Notes under the pieces: generated by a model
What the model saw: only the letters and a program-made list of their open reading frames with translations
What the model was told of the DNA's origin: nothing
Databases searched by the model: none
Translations under genes and position numbers: made by a program
Origin: Blattamonas nauphoetae
Taxonomy: Eukaryota; Preaxostyla; Oxymonadida
NCBI GenBank assembly: GCA_033064195.1
Contig: JARBJD010000066.1
Span: 124,001-188,000, forward strand
Length of the DNA: 64,000 nucleotides
Direction of reading: 5' to 3'
Part shown: positions 24,012 through 34,500 of the stretch, in pieces
How the letters are laid out: every line of letters begins with the position of its first letter
Numbering within the stretch: position 1 is the stretch's first letter

Positions 24012-25680
24012 ATGTCCCTCACTCTTCCCCTTGTGTCAAGCTGCTCCTTATCTGATGAATGTTCACAAATCAGACTACTCGATTTCCCAACTTGTGAAAA
24101 CACAGTCCTTCTGTTCGTGTCCGGCGGTTCTCTGAACATCACAGACCAAGTTTTCTCGAATGTCACACGAGTAAACTCATCTCCCTCAGTTTTGGAATAT
24201 AAAGCAAAGACAGTACAACTGTATCTGAACAACGTGCCGATAAAAAACTGCGAATCCCAATACGCGCCTCGTTTGATCTACATCCAAAGCGAAAGCTCGT
24301 TCAAAGAAGGTCAAGTGATCATGAAGAACACAAAGTTCATCTCTTCAGATTATTCAGGCTTCCATGCAGTGTTCGTGCAGGGTTCCAACTTCGCCGATTC
24401 CATCACCCCGCCGCCTTCGCTGGGACCGTTCAAAGCTTCGATTTGCTGACCGATGCAACAGCTTTCGAAATTTTGGGGCGGGACGACTCGATCAACAGTC
24501 AGACATACTCTGTCGCACAAGTGTTGTATCCGTTCTCAAAAGGACAGTTGCATGTGGACGAGAAAGTGGGGTATGACAACAAGTTCTGCGGACAGCTGAA
24601 TTCGCCATGCAACTCGTTTGATTTTGTGTTTGCACGGCAGGTGGAGGGGCAGGCTTTGATTCTGCTGTTGTCGGACTCGAGAGTGATGAAAGAATGCGCT
24701 ACCAACCACAACTCGACGATCCTCACAGGCAAGCAGGGCGATGTTTTGCCCAAGCTGACCTTTTCCCCCTCGTCGCGACTGACAGTGAAGTCGGGGATGG
24801 CGTTTGGAGGAGGCCACTTCGCTGTGGACTTCACTGAATGGACGACGGACAGCGGGTTTGTCGTGCAGGGGTCTCTGATGTTGGATGCGATCCACTTCAA
24901 CATGCGCGGCAGGACGAACAGCGGCGCAGTGAACGTGGCGGGAGGGTTTGCGTGGCTGACGAACGTGACGACTTCACCAGTTGATGCGAAATCACACAAC
25001 CAGCTGCTGAACGTGTCACGTGGGAATGTGATCGTGAACAAGGAAACACTGGGCGGATCGACGGAGAAGAAGATGAGGACGAACGGGGCGATTCTGGTGT
25101 TCGTGAAGAGTGGGATTCTGTAGATCGAGTCCTCGATCTTCCAGCATCTCGCGAAGGAGTTTGAAAGCGACGGGGAGTGGTTGTGTCGCTTGGGGGGACA
25201 GTTCGACTCTTCCACGTCGTATTCAAAGACTGAACCGCGCCAACACGTGCTCACTGTGTGCTGATCTCTCGCAGCTCGTTCTCGGCGGACACAGTGCAGA
25301 TGCTGAACGTGTCGTTCTCGGACGGGACGAGGAAGAACAAACACACTTTTCAAGTTTCTTGACTTGACGTACCCTGAACAGGTTGAAACCCCATTCGAAA
25401 AAGTTGTCATTTCTCTGACCATCCAAACAAGCCAAGCATGGCGGGGATGTCAGCTGTCAGGAGGAACAAACACCCGACTGTCAGACTGGTCTGTCGAGTC
25501 GGTTCAGAAGGAACTCGGAAGAGGAGGGTTGGCATCGTGAGCGTCCAGGACACTGAGAGGGCTCTGCTTGTTGAAAATGTCTCGTTCGGATGCCTTCCCA
25601 CAGCGTTTGTGTCAACAAGTCGGCAAATCGTCACTACTGTGCATCTTTTTTCACCTTTTTTCTCAAGAAGAACCAAATGA
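24012..25680 (+). pseudogene. Decayed beta-helix surface protein fragment
   Basis: Three blocks of similar style follow each other in different frames: 24012-24449, about 24430-25123, and broken pieces to 25680. The first reads as beta-helix rungs ('LLFVSGGSLNITDQVFSNVT', 'IYIQSESSFKEGQVIMKNTK'). The second contains 'NKFCGQLNSPCNSFDFV', the CG..PC motif seen in the other surface proteins of this window, and 'SSRLTVKSGMAFGGGHFAVD'. After a stop at about 25121 a recognisable 'DTVQMLNVSFSDGTRKNKHT' appears, then more breaks. At least three interruptions make it a pseudogene. No signal peptide, membrane span or kinase part is left. Confidence 0.6.
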
Positions 25681-25757
25681 AAGGTTCTGTGAAAAGAACG
25701 GTCTGATGAATAGCGAGTTATTGTGAAGTGGATAATAAAGTAATCCTGGATATCAGC

Positions 25758-27751
25758 CTAAAATGGAGTGTTCCCGCCCATTTGACTCATCACCCAAGTT
25801 TGGACGGAGGCGGTACGGCGTCCAGCGAGTGTCAGCCCGCTAAATGAGAAGGGCAACTCCATCTCATCCTCAAACCCTTCCTCGCACAGTTTGATGAGAA
25901 TCTGATGTCCTCGTTTCTGAATTACCACATCTTCCTTCTTCCACACGCCGATCGCATTCATCAAGTTTTGGAGGTGCTGGCCAGTCGGAAAGTCTGCTTC
26001 CCAGAAATGAAGATAGTCGGTAAACGCGAGAGCAAACGAAGAAGACACCATGAACTGTGTCGTCTGGCCCATGAACGGTGTGTATCGAAGGAGTGTTCCA
26101 AGAAGTGATGCGATATGAGACTGTCCTCTTTCTTCTGTGATTCGTCGTCGATTGTGGAATGCGAACTCAAGAAATGGTTCGATCGGATGGAAAAAGTTGG
26201 TGATGTAGATCTCTTGGACGGAGTGCATCGAAAGGCGTCTGTGTCGACAGATTCTTTCCATTGTGCCAGAGTTTGAAGAGATCAGAATCCAGACCACAAT
26301 TGTCATCAGATCCAATGTCGATGGAGCTACGACATGCATATTATGCTCATAGAATGTGATTGGAATGCGTTTGAAGAATTCTGTCTCGATGATGATAAAG
26401 CGTGTCTCTTCTGTACATGAATGAACAGCCACGGACAAAAGTTTACGGGCACCCAAGTCTGTATTTATGAACAGGTGGTTTTTTCTCATTTTTTCAGAAA
26501 CACTTCACAACAATGAAAGATAGTCCTTTTTGAAATATAAAACCAATCTAGTGTGGTGAAGTGAAAATCAGGAAGAGAGTTCGAGCCGACTTGGGATGAA
26601 AATTAGATGATGGCGACAAGAACACATCTCCTCTCTGTGGAAGAGGAGATGTGAGGAGGTGAGAGTGTTTCGACTCTCAAAAATTGAATGGCTCCAATCC
26701 TTGTTGAGAAAATGTTGGAGATGTCATCGAAACGAGCAAAATCTGTCTTCCGCATCTCTCCTCTACTAGCCTTGTCGACACACCAAACACTCCCTCTGAT
26801 CTTGCGAACGAAGATTACGATTTCATTTGCTTATTTGTGATGAGTTGTAGAGAGACTTCAAACGTGTCATTTTCGTCAAACTTCGTAGGAACAGCTAATG
26901 ACTGGAATCCATTGGGTGGAGACGGAATCCTCACTCTGATGATCAGAGGGAGTGTTTGGTGTGTCGACAAGGCTAGTAGAGGAGAGATGAAGAAACAAAA
27001 TTTCACTCATTTTCGTCACATCTCCACCTGAATCTCGATGAGGAGAGGAGACTGATCGTTTTCATGGGAGCAACTCACTCCACTGATCACGTCTCCTCTC
27101 CCTGAAAGAGGAGAGCAGTGTAGGTTGCCGCCACAAAATTTTCCTCCCAGGTCACTTCAAACTCTCTTCCTGATTTTCACTTCGACAGACTCTTTTTGTT
27201 CAATATTTTGGAAATTGCTGTCTTCCAATGTTGTGAAGTGTTTAATGAAAAATGAGAAAAAGTTGATTGTTCATAAACGCGAACAAGGGTGCCCGTAAAC
27301 TTTTGTCCATGACTGGAACAACTCGTTCCAGGAGCATGAGAGTTGTCTCCACAAGTCTCATGTTGGATGATAAAAGGAGCGGCAGAATAGATTCTGTGAA
27401 ACCAGAACAAGATCCATCGGGTGATGGAACAAGCTCGAAGAGAATCAGGTCTGTTGATGACGAATCATCACAGGAATACATTAATCGGTTCAGGAGAGTG
27501 CATGCATCTTCAGTCGCTTCGGAATCCAGATTGTTTCCTTTCCTGATGAGGTCAACAAGCGACATGAATGGTTGAGCAAGTTGTTCTCTTGTTCTGCCAT
27601 TGTCGTGTTCGTGTTCGTTTCTCCGTTGCAAGAAAGTTCTGTTCTGATGCCGATCTGGGCTGAAGGGTCGAAGGTAATGGTCTCGTTCTGAGGTTGAATT
27701 GTTTCTCATTGAACAACGATTGAAATGAGATTGTTTTGATCCGTACCACAA
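25758..27751 (-). pseudogene. ARM/HEAT-like family gene split by a foldback element
   Basis: The N-terminal part lies at 27314-27751 ('FMSLVDLIRKGNNLDSEATE', 'GFTESILPLLLSSNMRLVET', then 'LMLLERVVPV'), the C-terminal part at 25758-26432 ('SCTEETRFIIIETEFFKRIP' to 'ILIKLCEEGFEDEMELPFSF'). The two match consecutive portions of the helical-repeat family. An 880-bp inverted repeat (26433-27313) separates them. Apart from the insertion each half is open, so the event may be fairly recent. A few apparent codons at each edge ('DKSLRAPLFAFMN', 'FINTDLGARKLLS') are the foldback arms read in opposite directions, not host protein. Confidence 0.6.
26433..27313. repeat. 880-bp foldback (long inverted repeat) element
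   Basis: Left arm about 26433-26801, right arm about 26940-27313, loop about 138 bp. The tips share GGACAAAAGTTTACGGGCAC in opposite orientations. Further in, 'gtgaaaatcaggaagagagt' (26559-26578) pairs with the complement at about 27160-27180, and the innermost 45 bp (26757-26801 against 26940-26986, including 'gtcgacacaccaaacactcc') pair almost perfectly. Similarity is high at tip and centre and lower between. No reading frame of interest. The flanks do not show a clean direct repeat, so the target duplication is unresolved. It is inserted in a helical-repeat gene. Confidence 0.78.
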
Positions 27752-27869
27752 TTAAACATCTCCGGATATCCTCAATGAAGTCTGACTCTTTCACAATATA
27801 ATTCACATTTCAAGGGAAGAAAAAGAGACTTCAGAAAAGGAAGAGTTATTCAAGAAATGATTTATAAAA

Positions 27870-28535
27870 TTGCTGGATAACAATGACTTACCCCAAATTG
27901 TGTCAAGTTCCTTCAAATGTCACACTCGATCTCTTCAACTCTCCCCAAAACGTGATCTCAATCGGAATGTCTTTGTCGTATGCATCAATGGCGAAGACGA
28001 GATGAACGGGAATGTTGACGAAGTGGTGTGGCTGTTTGACACCATCGACGAAGAAGTGGAGTGTCCTCTTCTCCGAATCAGCCTCCGTCGACCACTCCTG
28101 CCCTGCTTGAGGAATGGTATTTTGAACAAGCGTTCTGCCAGTCGACAGGAAAAATCCGCTGTTTCTGCTCAGCGATTGCTCTATCCTTCGATTCCATCAG
28201 ATCGAGCTGGGACGTCTCAACAACAGCAAATGGCCCTTCTTCCACGTATTAGAGAGCGAGGAGACAGACGAGAGTTTTCTGAGCGGCATCGATTCTGTCG
28301 GAAGGTCTTCGGCGGAAGAGATGCATCGATTGGACGGCAGATCGTATCAGACTTCATCTCGTCTTTCCGCTTCTCTCTCCGACGGGAGAGAGGAGTGATT
28401 GGTTGGTGTGGATCAACATCCATTTCGTTCTTCTGCCTTTCCGAAATGTCGAAGACGATGGTCGATGAGCGATTGTTTCTGAAATGCGATCTCATGATTG
28501 GAAGGAATCGTGAAGAGAGGATCAATTGTGTCTAA
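27870..28535 (+). CDS. Unrecognised 221-codon reading frame
   Basis: An open frame between the foldback-split gene and the central disrupted gene. I see no domain. Its second half (28246-28535) lies over a segment duplicated at 42298-42602. In the copy the frame is broken by a stop, while the minus-strand frame across the same segment stays open in both copies. The coding strand is therefore doubtful, and the whole may be a remnant of a larger decayed gene. Confidence 0.2.
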   Translation: MLDNNDLPQIVSSSFKCHTRSLQLSPKRDLNRNVFVVCINGEDEMNGNVDEVVWLFDTIDEEVECPLLRISLRRPLLPCLRNGILNKRSASRQEKSAVSAQRLLYPSIPSDRAGTSQQQQMALLPRIRERGDRREFSERHRFCRKVFGGRDASIGRQIVSDFISSFRFSLRRERGVIGWCGSTSISFFCLSEMSKTMVDERLFLKCDLMIGRNREERINCV

Positions 28536-28560
28536 CAACCAGGAAATCATGACATCTTCC
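28246..28560. repeat. Duplicated segment, copy 1 (see 42298-42602)
   Basis: About 310 bp here match 42298-42602 at high identity, in the same orientation, differing by scattered substitutions and small indels. The shared minus-strand translation (for example 'LPIMRSHFRN' and 'KNEMDVDPHQPIT') is open in both. No inverted ends or target duplications are visible, so it looks like a fragment of a duplicated gene rather than a transposon. Confidence 0.6.
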
Positions 28561-31500
28561 CAAAACCACAAATCGAACGAAGAAGAATCCCAATCACACA
28601 AATCCCGTTTTCGTAGTCCTCCAGAAACGATGATTCCGACACAACTCGAATCACAACGTCCAAAATCCCAAAACGCACCATTTCCATCACATTCGAAACA
28701 CTGCACAAACTGACAAGTCTCTTCACAAACTCCAAGTTCACCGACACTTCCGCTGGAACTCGTGAGCTGAAGAAATGAGAGAACGAAGAAGACACACAGA
28801 ATCGCCCTGGAACAGGGGCCGACTATATCTCATCAAGCATTCCGTCTATATCTCATCAAGTTGTGATCAGACCTTTACTATGTCCCTTAATAGTCTTTTC
28901 TCAAATTCTCAATTCACTCTTTTTCACACTCACCACATCATTCTTGTTTTCATCTCAATCTATTTCTCTCTATTTCGGATATTTTTGGTGCAAAGCATTT
29001 CATTCTGTTGTTTCAAATAGAATACGCTGATCCAGCCCTAAATAGTTTTCTTTAGCCGTTCTGATGACAGAGGGAGAGCAGCGTCTTCAGAATGCGGGCG
29101 ATCGTCATCTGAGTACTCGTTTCGGGCTCAGCACAGCATGTCGTTCATGTTGCGTGCCTGTTCGGCGTCAGTTCCGCTGCTGGCAGAGTGATCAGCTGTT
29201 CTGTGTTCGACACCAGCCACGCCAGCACGTTGTCCAGCCCCACAAATGTCCCCATCCATCCTGGAATCCGATCTGGCTCGCTCGCCTCGTTTTGCAGGAA
29301 GCAGTCGCGCGTCGCCGTGCTGAACTCGTCGGCTGCTGGGAGCATCTCCACATCCAAAATCGACTCCTCCACTCGCTCGTCCACCAGCTCCAGCACCATC
29401 CTTCGTGGCTTTGTCTCCGATGGCGTGTCGCTCACCTTGATCAGCGGCTCCGAGCTCGTCTGCGTGACCATGTCTGACGATTCCGAGTCGTTCGGCGGGC
29501 TCGTCAGGAAGAGTGACGTCGTCTGCTTCCCCGCTGCCTCATCTTCGTCAGAAACGTCACTTCCACATTCCTCTCGTGCCTCCCCAGAATCTCTGACATT
29601 CCAATCTTGATCGGCTCAACCACGCACAGCGGCCCCGACGTCATCAGATACACAATCTCCCGCAACAGCGAATCGTGTTCGTCGGCGTCGGTGATGACAG
29701 TCGGACACGCCAGCAGCGACGACGATGCGGAGATTGCGTATGTTGTGTCTCCGATCGTGTCCAGCAGCCCATGGAACTCGGTTGTCGACGAGAATGGCGA
29801 CGCAATCGACAGATTGTTGAACACCACAATGAAGCCCTCTTCCTTCTTGAACGCGCTTTTGTTGCTCGCTGACCACAGACTGAGCGAGTCCAGACTGCGA
29901 AACAGAGCTGTCTTCGAGTTCTACAGGATCGCATCCAAGTCTTAAATGTATTTCCACCCTCCCACCAGCGTCGTGGCTGCCAAATGCTCAAACATGTCGT
30001 GTGTAAGCACCACTGCCGACATCTGCGACGTATGCTTCAATATTTGAAATTGTTTCGTCGTTGAGTGAACTGTCTTCGCCGACACTTCGAACTGAAGCAG
30101 TCTTTTGTTCTCTTCTCCAACAAAAAGTGATTGATGTTCGTTTGCTTTCTTTGCTGTCGCTTTCTTTTCCAGTTTCGTGATTATCGAGCCCAGTCCGTCT
30201 TTTGCCGTGTCATCATTCAGAAGATTAACAACCAGAGTTCAAAATTTGCCAAGTCGACGATCACGATATCAGAATTCCTCCTTGTTCGGTTTTCTGCTTT
30301 AAATGATCGGATAGAATTGATTCCGACATACTTTTTTCGTTGGAAGAGAATCATAATGCGAAAAAAGTCAACCTCATTTCGAACCAACATTATCTTCATT
30401 ACTATTGAATCAAATGGTGAACAAGAGAAGGAAAAATACATTTCATCATGAATGAGGAACAGAGTTGGAGGAGTTGATTGATTCTACGCTATGGTTGAGC
30501 GAACTGCAATACAAGAAATTGCTCGAACAGAACTGAATAGAATGACCCCCTGTTTAGAAATCACCTAAAGCACTAAAGAGAAATGGAGAAATATCAGAGA
30601 AAATCATGTTTCACAATGTATATCAAACAAATTGCACAAATCAAACTTAAAGTCCCCAACAGACGCTGAATCCATGTGTACAGAGACTCTCTGAGCAAGG
30701 GTGATCAGACACGATGCATAAGTGGTGATTTTAACTCGATTTGTGATGACATCTCCACCTGGGGAAGATCACGAAAGTAGCCCATAAGAAACGTGTTTTC
30801 ATCCAAGACCCAAACTTATGTTTCTGAAAAGTGGTTAAATAAGATGAAGAAAAAGTGTAGAATAGTCTTTGAAGTGACCTGTCTCGATTCAAATCCTCCG
30901 TGTACACAAACCAGCTCGCCCAAGACAGAGCCAAGAGAGAAACCAAGTGGCCAAGACACCGTCCCAAGGGGCCAAGGCAAACCCCCATCAGTCTTGGCAA
31001 ATTTGAAACTCTGTTAACAACCACTGTTCGCATCATCTTCCAAAGCGCCACTGAGTTTGGTGAAATCAGAAGCTGTTTTTTGATGTATTCGAACGTTTCC
31101 TTCGCTTTTCGAGCTGCCAACAGCGCAAGACGGTGCAGTCGGTCAACAGAATACGATGGTTGGTCCAACAAGTTCAGAACTGCAAGTAAAATCATCTTCG
31201 TCGTCTCCAACTTCGCTTGTGCACCAGCTGTTCCTCCTCCTTTGTCACCATCGTTCATCCCAAGTCCTTGCATGGGATCATCGTTTATTTTCATCCGTTC
31301 TGCCTCAACCATGTCATCCAGCTCCTTTCCAATCGAAATGATCGTCCATTGATTGAAAAAGTGCGGATATCCGATTGTCGCTTGTTGAATCACTTTTTGG
31401 GCTTTCAGATAGTTTTTCTTGAAGGATGCTTCTTAAAGAGCGGATATCATGATGAGTGAGGTGGATGATGGGAACTGTTGGATCGCGTGTTCGTAAACAC

Positions 31501-34500
31501 TTGAAACGAAGTCTAACTTCCAAAAAATCAAGACATCACAAACACGCAGGTGCGGGAGAGCTTGTCTTTCACTGACTACGAGCAGCCGATTGATTTGTGA
31601 GAAAAATCCAAAAAACGACGTGCGAGAAGAAAGACAACACACACGTGGATTGAATCCCATTCGAAATCGAAACAGAGTGTCCAGATGAAAAGTTTAAAGA
31701 TTCTGGAGATTATGAAGGAGATGGAGAGGAAGAGATACATGAAGAGAAGGCTGAAGAGTGTTAATATCGATTTCACCAATGGTACTCAACTTTTTCTCGA
31801 CAACGGTTCCAATAACACAGATATCACTTCGATGAGTCCAGCTGTAGTCACTTCCTGAAGGTGAGAAGAAACGAGCAATGGCTTGATCGACATCTTTTAT
31901 TTGAAACAACAGAATGAAATGCTTTGCACCAAAAATATCCGAAATAGAGAGAAATAGACTGAGATGAAAACAAGAATGATGTGGTGAGTGTGAAAAAGAG
32001 TGAATTGAGAATTTGAGAAAAGACTATTAAGGGACATAGTAAAGGTCTGATCACAACTTGATGAGATATAGACGGAATGCTTGATGAGATATAGTCGTTC
32101 CCCCTGGAACAACCTTGAAGTCTCTTAAATGTCAAAGTGGTCAATGTGGGATCTGAAGAGATGAAGAAGAAGAAGAAGAACCGAAAGGCAAACTGGTGCA
32201 ATTCAACATCCGAACCAAAGACCCAACGTGAGTGATCCCATCCCTCACACATCCCGTCTGGTCCAACAGAATGTCCAAAGCAGCTGTGCCAACGTGAGTC
32301 GGATTGTGAGGAACATCGATGGAGATGCGTAATCCGATGAGAGCTTCCCAGTCTTCTGAAGTCACAGGGGTTTCTGAGTGAGCGAGAGCAGACCCGAATC
32401 CAGTTGGGATGTGCAGCCATTCCAGAGCCTCACAATGAGATGTGACAAACCATTCAGTTGAACTGCTTTTGCTTTCGTCGGCCCGCTGGCAAACTGATCT
32501 GTACAGTTCTCTCACACTTTGTAAGTCGCCGAATGGGGCTGTGGTGAGGAGAAGGGTTGTCATCATCAATTTCAGATGATCGGCAAGATCGGAAGGAGTC
32601 GACTTTACTGACAGAACGGGAAGGAAGAAGCGAACAACGAGCGGCGGTGGGAAATAAAGAAAGAGATGAAAAGTGTCTGTGATGTGATGAGTGGAAAACA
32701 TCCAAAACGAGTTGATCAGATGATTGCCGCGTATCACATAAAATGATTTCCTCAGAGTGAGATGCACTCCCCGTCGACAGAGTGCATGAAGCCCACACAA
32801 CGAAGTGTTGAGGAGAGATGGTGGAAGATCAAAGTGTGACTTTTTGGAAGAGATGAAGAAGTCGAGAGGGCGCGTTCGGAGTGTCCGTTCGAAGAGGAGG
32901 TCGAGAGGAAGCTGGTGTGGCTTGTGTGGGTTGAGAGAGGAGTGGCAGAGCAAGAAAAGGTTGTTCTCGTGAGGAAGAAGAGCGTGAACATCAATGTCAG
33001 GAGTTTGTGTGATGAATGTTGTGAGAATGGGATGAAAGTCACAATTCGACAGAAGCGCGATCAGAACACAATACGAGATGTGATGGCGAGGATTCCGAAG
33101 GTTCTCAAGCTGTGAAGTGTCATCGAAAATGGAGACGATTCGAGAGACGACATGTTGGTGTTGCTCGAAAGAGAGAATGATGTTTGCTGTGTTGATTCTT
33201 CCAATCTGCTCTTCGATCGAACTGTGTCGGAGGATCAGTATGAAAAGGATTGAGAAGAGAAATGTTGTTTTTTCGTTCAAATCAGCTGAGAATAGTCCAT
33301 CCCAGTCGAACTTATTGCATGGAAAAGCCGGCAGAGAATCACTACCAACATGGCCAAGGATCCATACTGTTGAAATCCAAATCAGAGCGTCCTGTTCTTC
33401 GAGTCGACCATCGCGGAAGGCAGCGTGGAGTCGATTCCACATCCGAGGATAGAGGGGAATGACACACGATGCCTCGATCAAATCACTGAAGAGAGAAAAC
33501 GCAGCCGAACGAAGAAAAGAGTCGGAGGTTCCGAGAGCAGAGATAGTTCGATCCATGAACTTGGGAATGTCGATAATGCATTTCTCAGCACCAACTTGTT
33601 GACAGACAGATGCACAGTGAACCAGCGAGCGAGCCAGTTTCTCGTTGTCAACCTCGTCGAAGAGGGAAGAGTGGAATCTCTCGTTAGGATTGACTGGTTC
33701 GTACTGGATGAGAGTGAGTCTTTCACTGGAGATGGTAGATGAATGTGTGGGGAGAGAGGGAGGGAGAGGGGATGAGAGGAGAGAGTGAAGGATGGTCAGA
33801 AGCTGAAGTGATTCCTGTCTGAAGTGTGATGACCAGACCTTTGATACATGAGATCGATCAAGCAGAAACTGAGATCGATCGATCTCAGTTCCGGTTTTTG
33901 GGACTGAGATCAATGACTTAATTAGGCGTATCTATATTTGTCTCATTGTTGTGTCAATTGGTCAAAATAAGAATCTTGAAAAAGCGAAATGGTTGTAGTG
34001 CGATAGAATGAACACTGAAAAGAGGGGAAAAAACGTCTTCTCTCCTTTTCGCACTCTTCTCGAAGTTGCTTTCGTTGCATAATTATTCAGTCCATGCGAT
34101 CGCCACGTGTTGCTCATTCCACCTCTCGCTGTCCATCCATCAGACGGAGAAGGCGTCGATTCAGGAAGAATCGATCGTTCTTCCGACAGTTGGATCCAAA
34201 TGAGAATGGAGTGCGTAACTGGATCGGTTGATGTCTCTGGAATAAAAAGGATGGATTGCTCTGTCACAACTCCTGTTTGGTCTAAAACACTTTGTGCTGG
34301 ATGAAGATCGGGATTTGGAGATACTCGTAATTCTCGTCTTTCAGATGCAGCAGAGGGAGATAATCGTTGATCGAACTGCTTTTCGACTCCTTCTCGAAGA
34401 CACTTTGATAAGTCGGCGAATCAGAGGCGATCAGAACAATCTTTGGAAGATCCAAATTTCGAGACCATTCGGGATGGCCTTCCACTTCGATCTGTTTGGA

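Larger units (their letters stand above)
28815..32102. mobile_element. Mutator-like (Pack-type) TIR element E, 3.3 kb
   Basis: Long terminal inverted repeats of about 205 bp (28815-29019 and 31898-32102) start GGGGCCGACTATATC and GGGAACGACTATATC and stay nearly identical inward. Each contains two copies of TATATCTCATCAAG near its tip. A 9-bp direct repeat CCTGGAACA flanks it (28806-28814 and 32103-32111). Long TIRs with a 9-bp duplication are typical of Mutator-like elements. The interior has no recognisable transposase; instead it holds minus-strand remnants of host-like genes, including a TmcB-like helical repeat (30731-31660). That makes it a Pack-MULE-like, non-autonomous element. It lies inside a predicted intron of the central host gene. 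Confidence 0.8.

Noticed and set aside
26802-26939. Short reading frames in the loop of the foldback
   Set aside because: Too short and without any family pattern; they arise from the inverted repeat itself.
29145-29950. Possible PP4R3/SMK-1-like domain in the decayed fragment of element E
   Set aside because: Only a vague helical resemblance; no diagnostic motif could be matched, so no family is claimed.
31433-31435. In-frame TAA in the TmcB-like fragment, as possible evidence for TAA=Gln recoding known in some oxymonads
   Set aside because: Frames of 1,150 to 2,700 codons in the window contain no in-frame TAA, TAG or TGA and use CAA/CAG. The fragment lies in a mobile element and is decayed.
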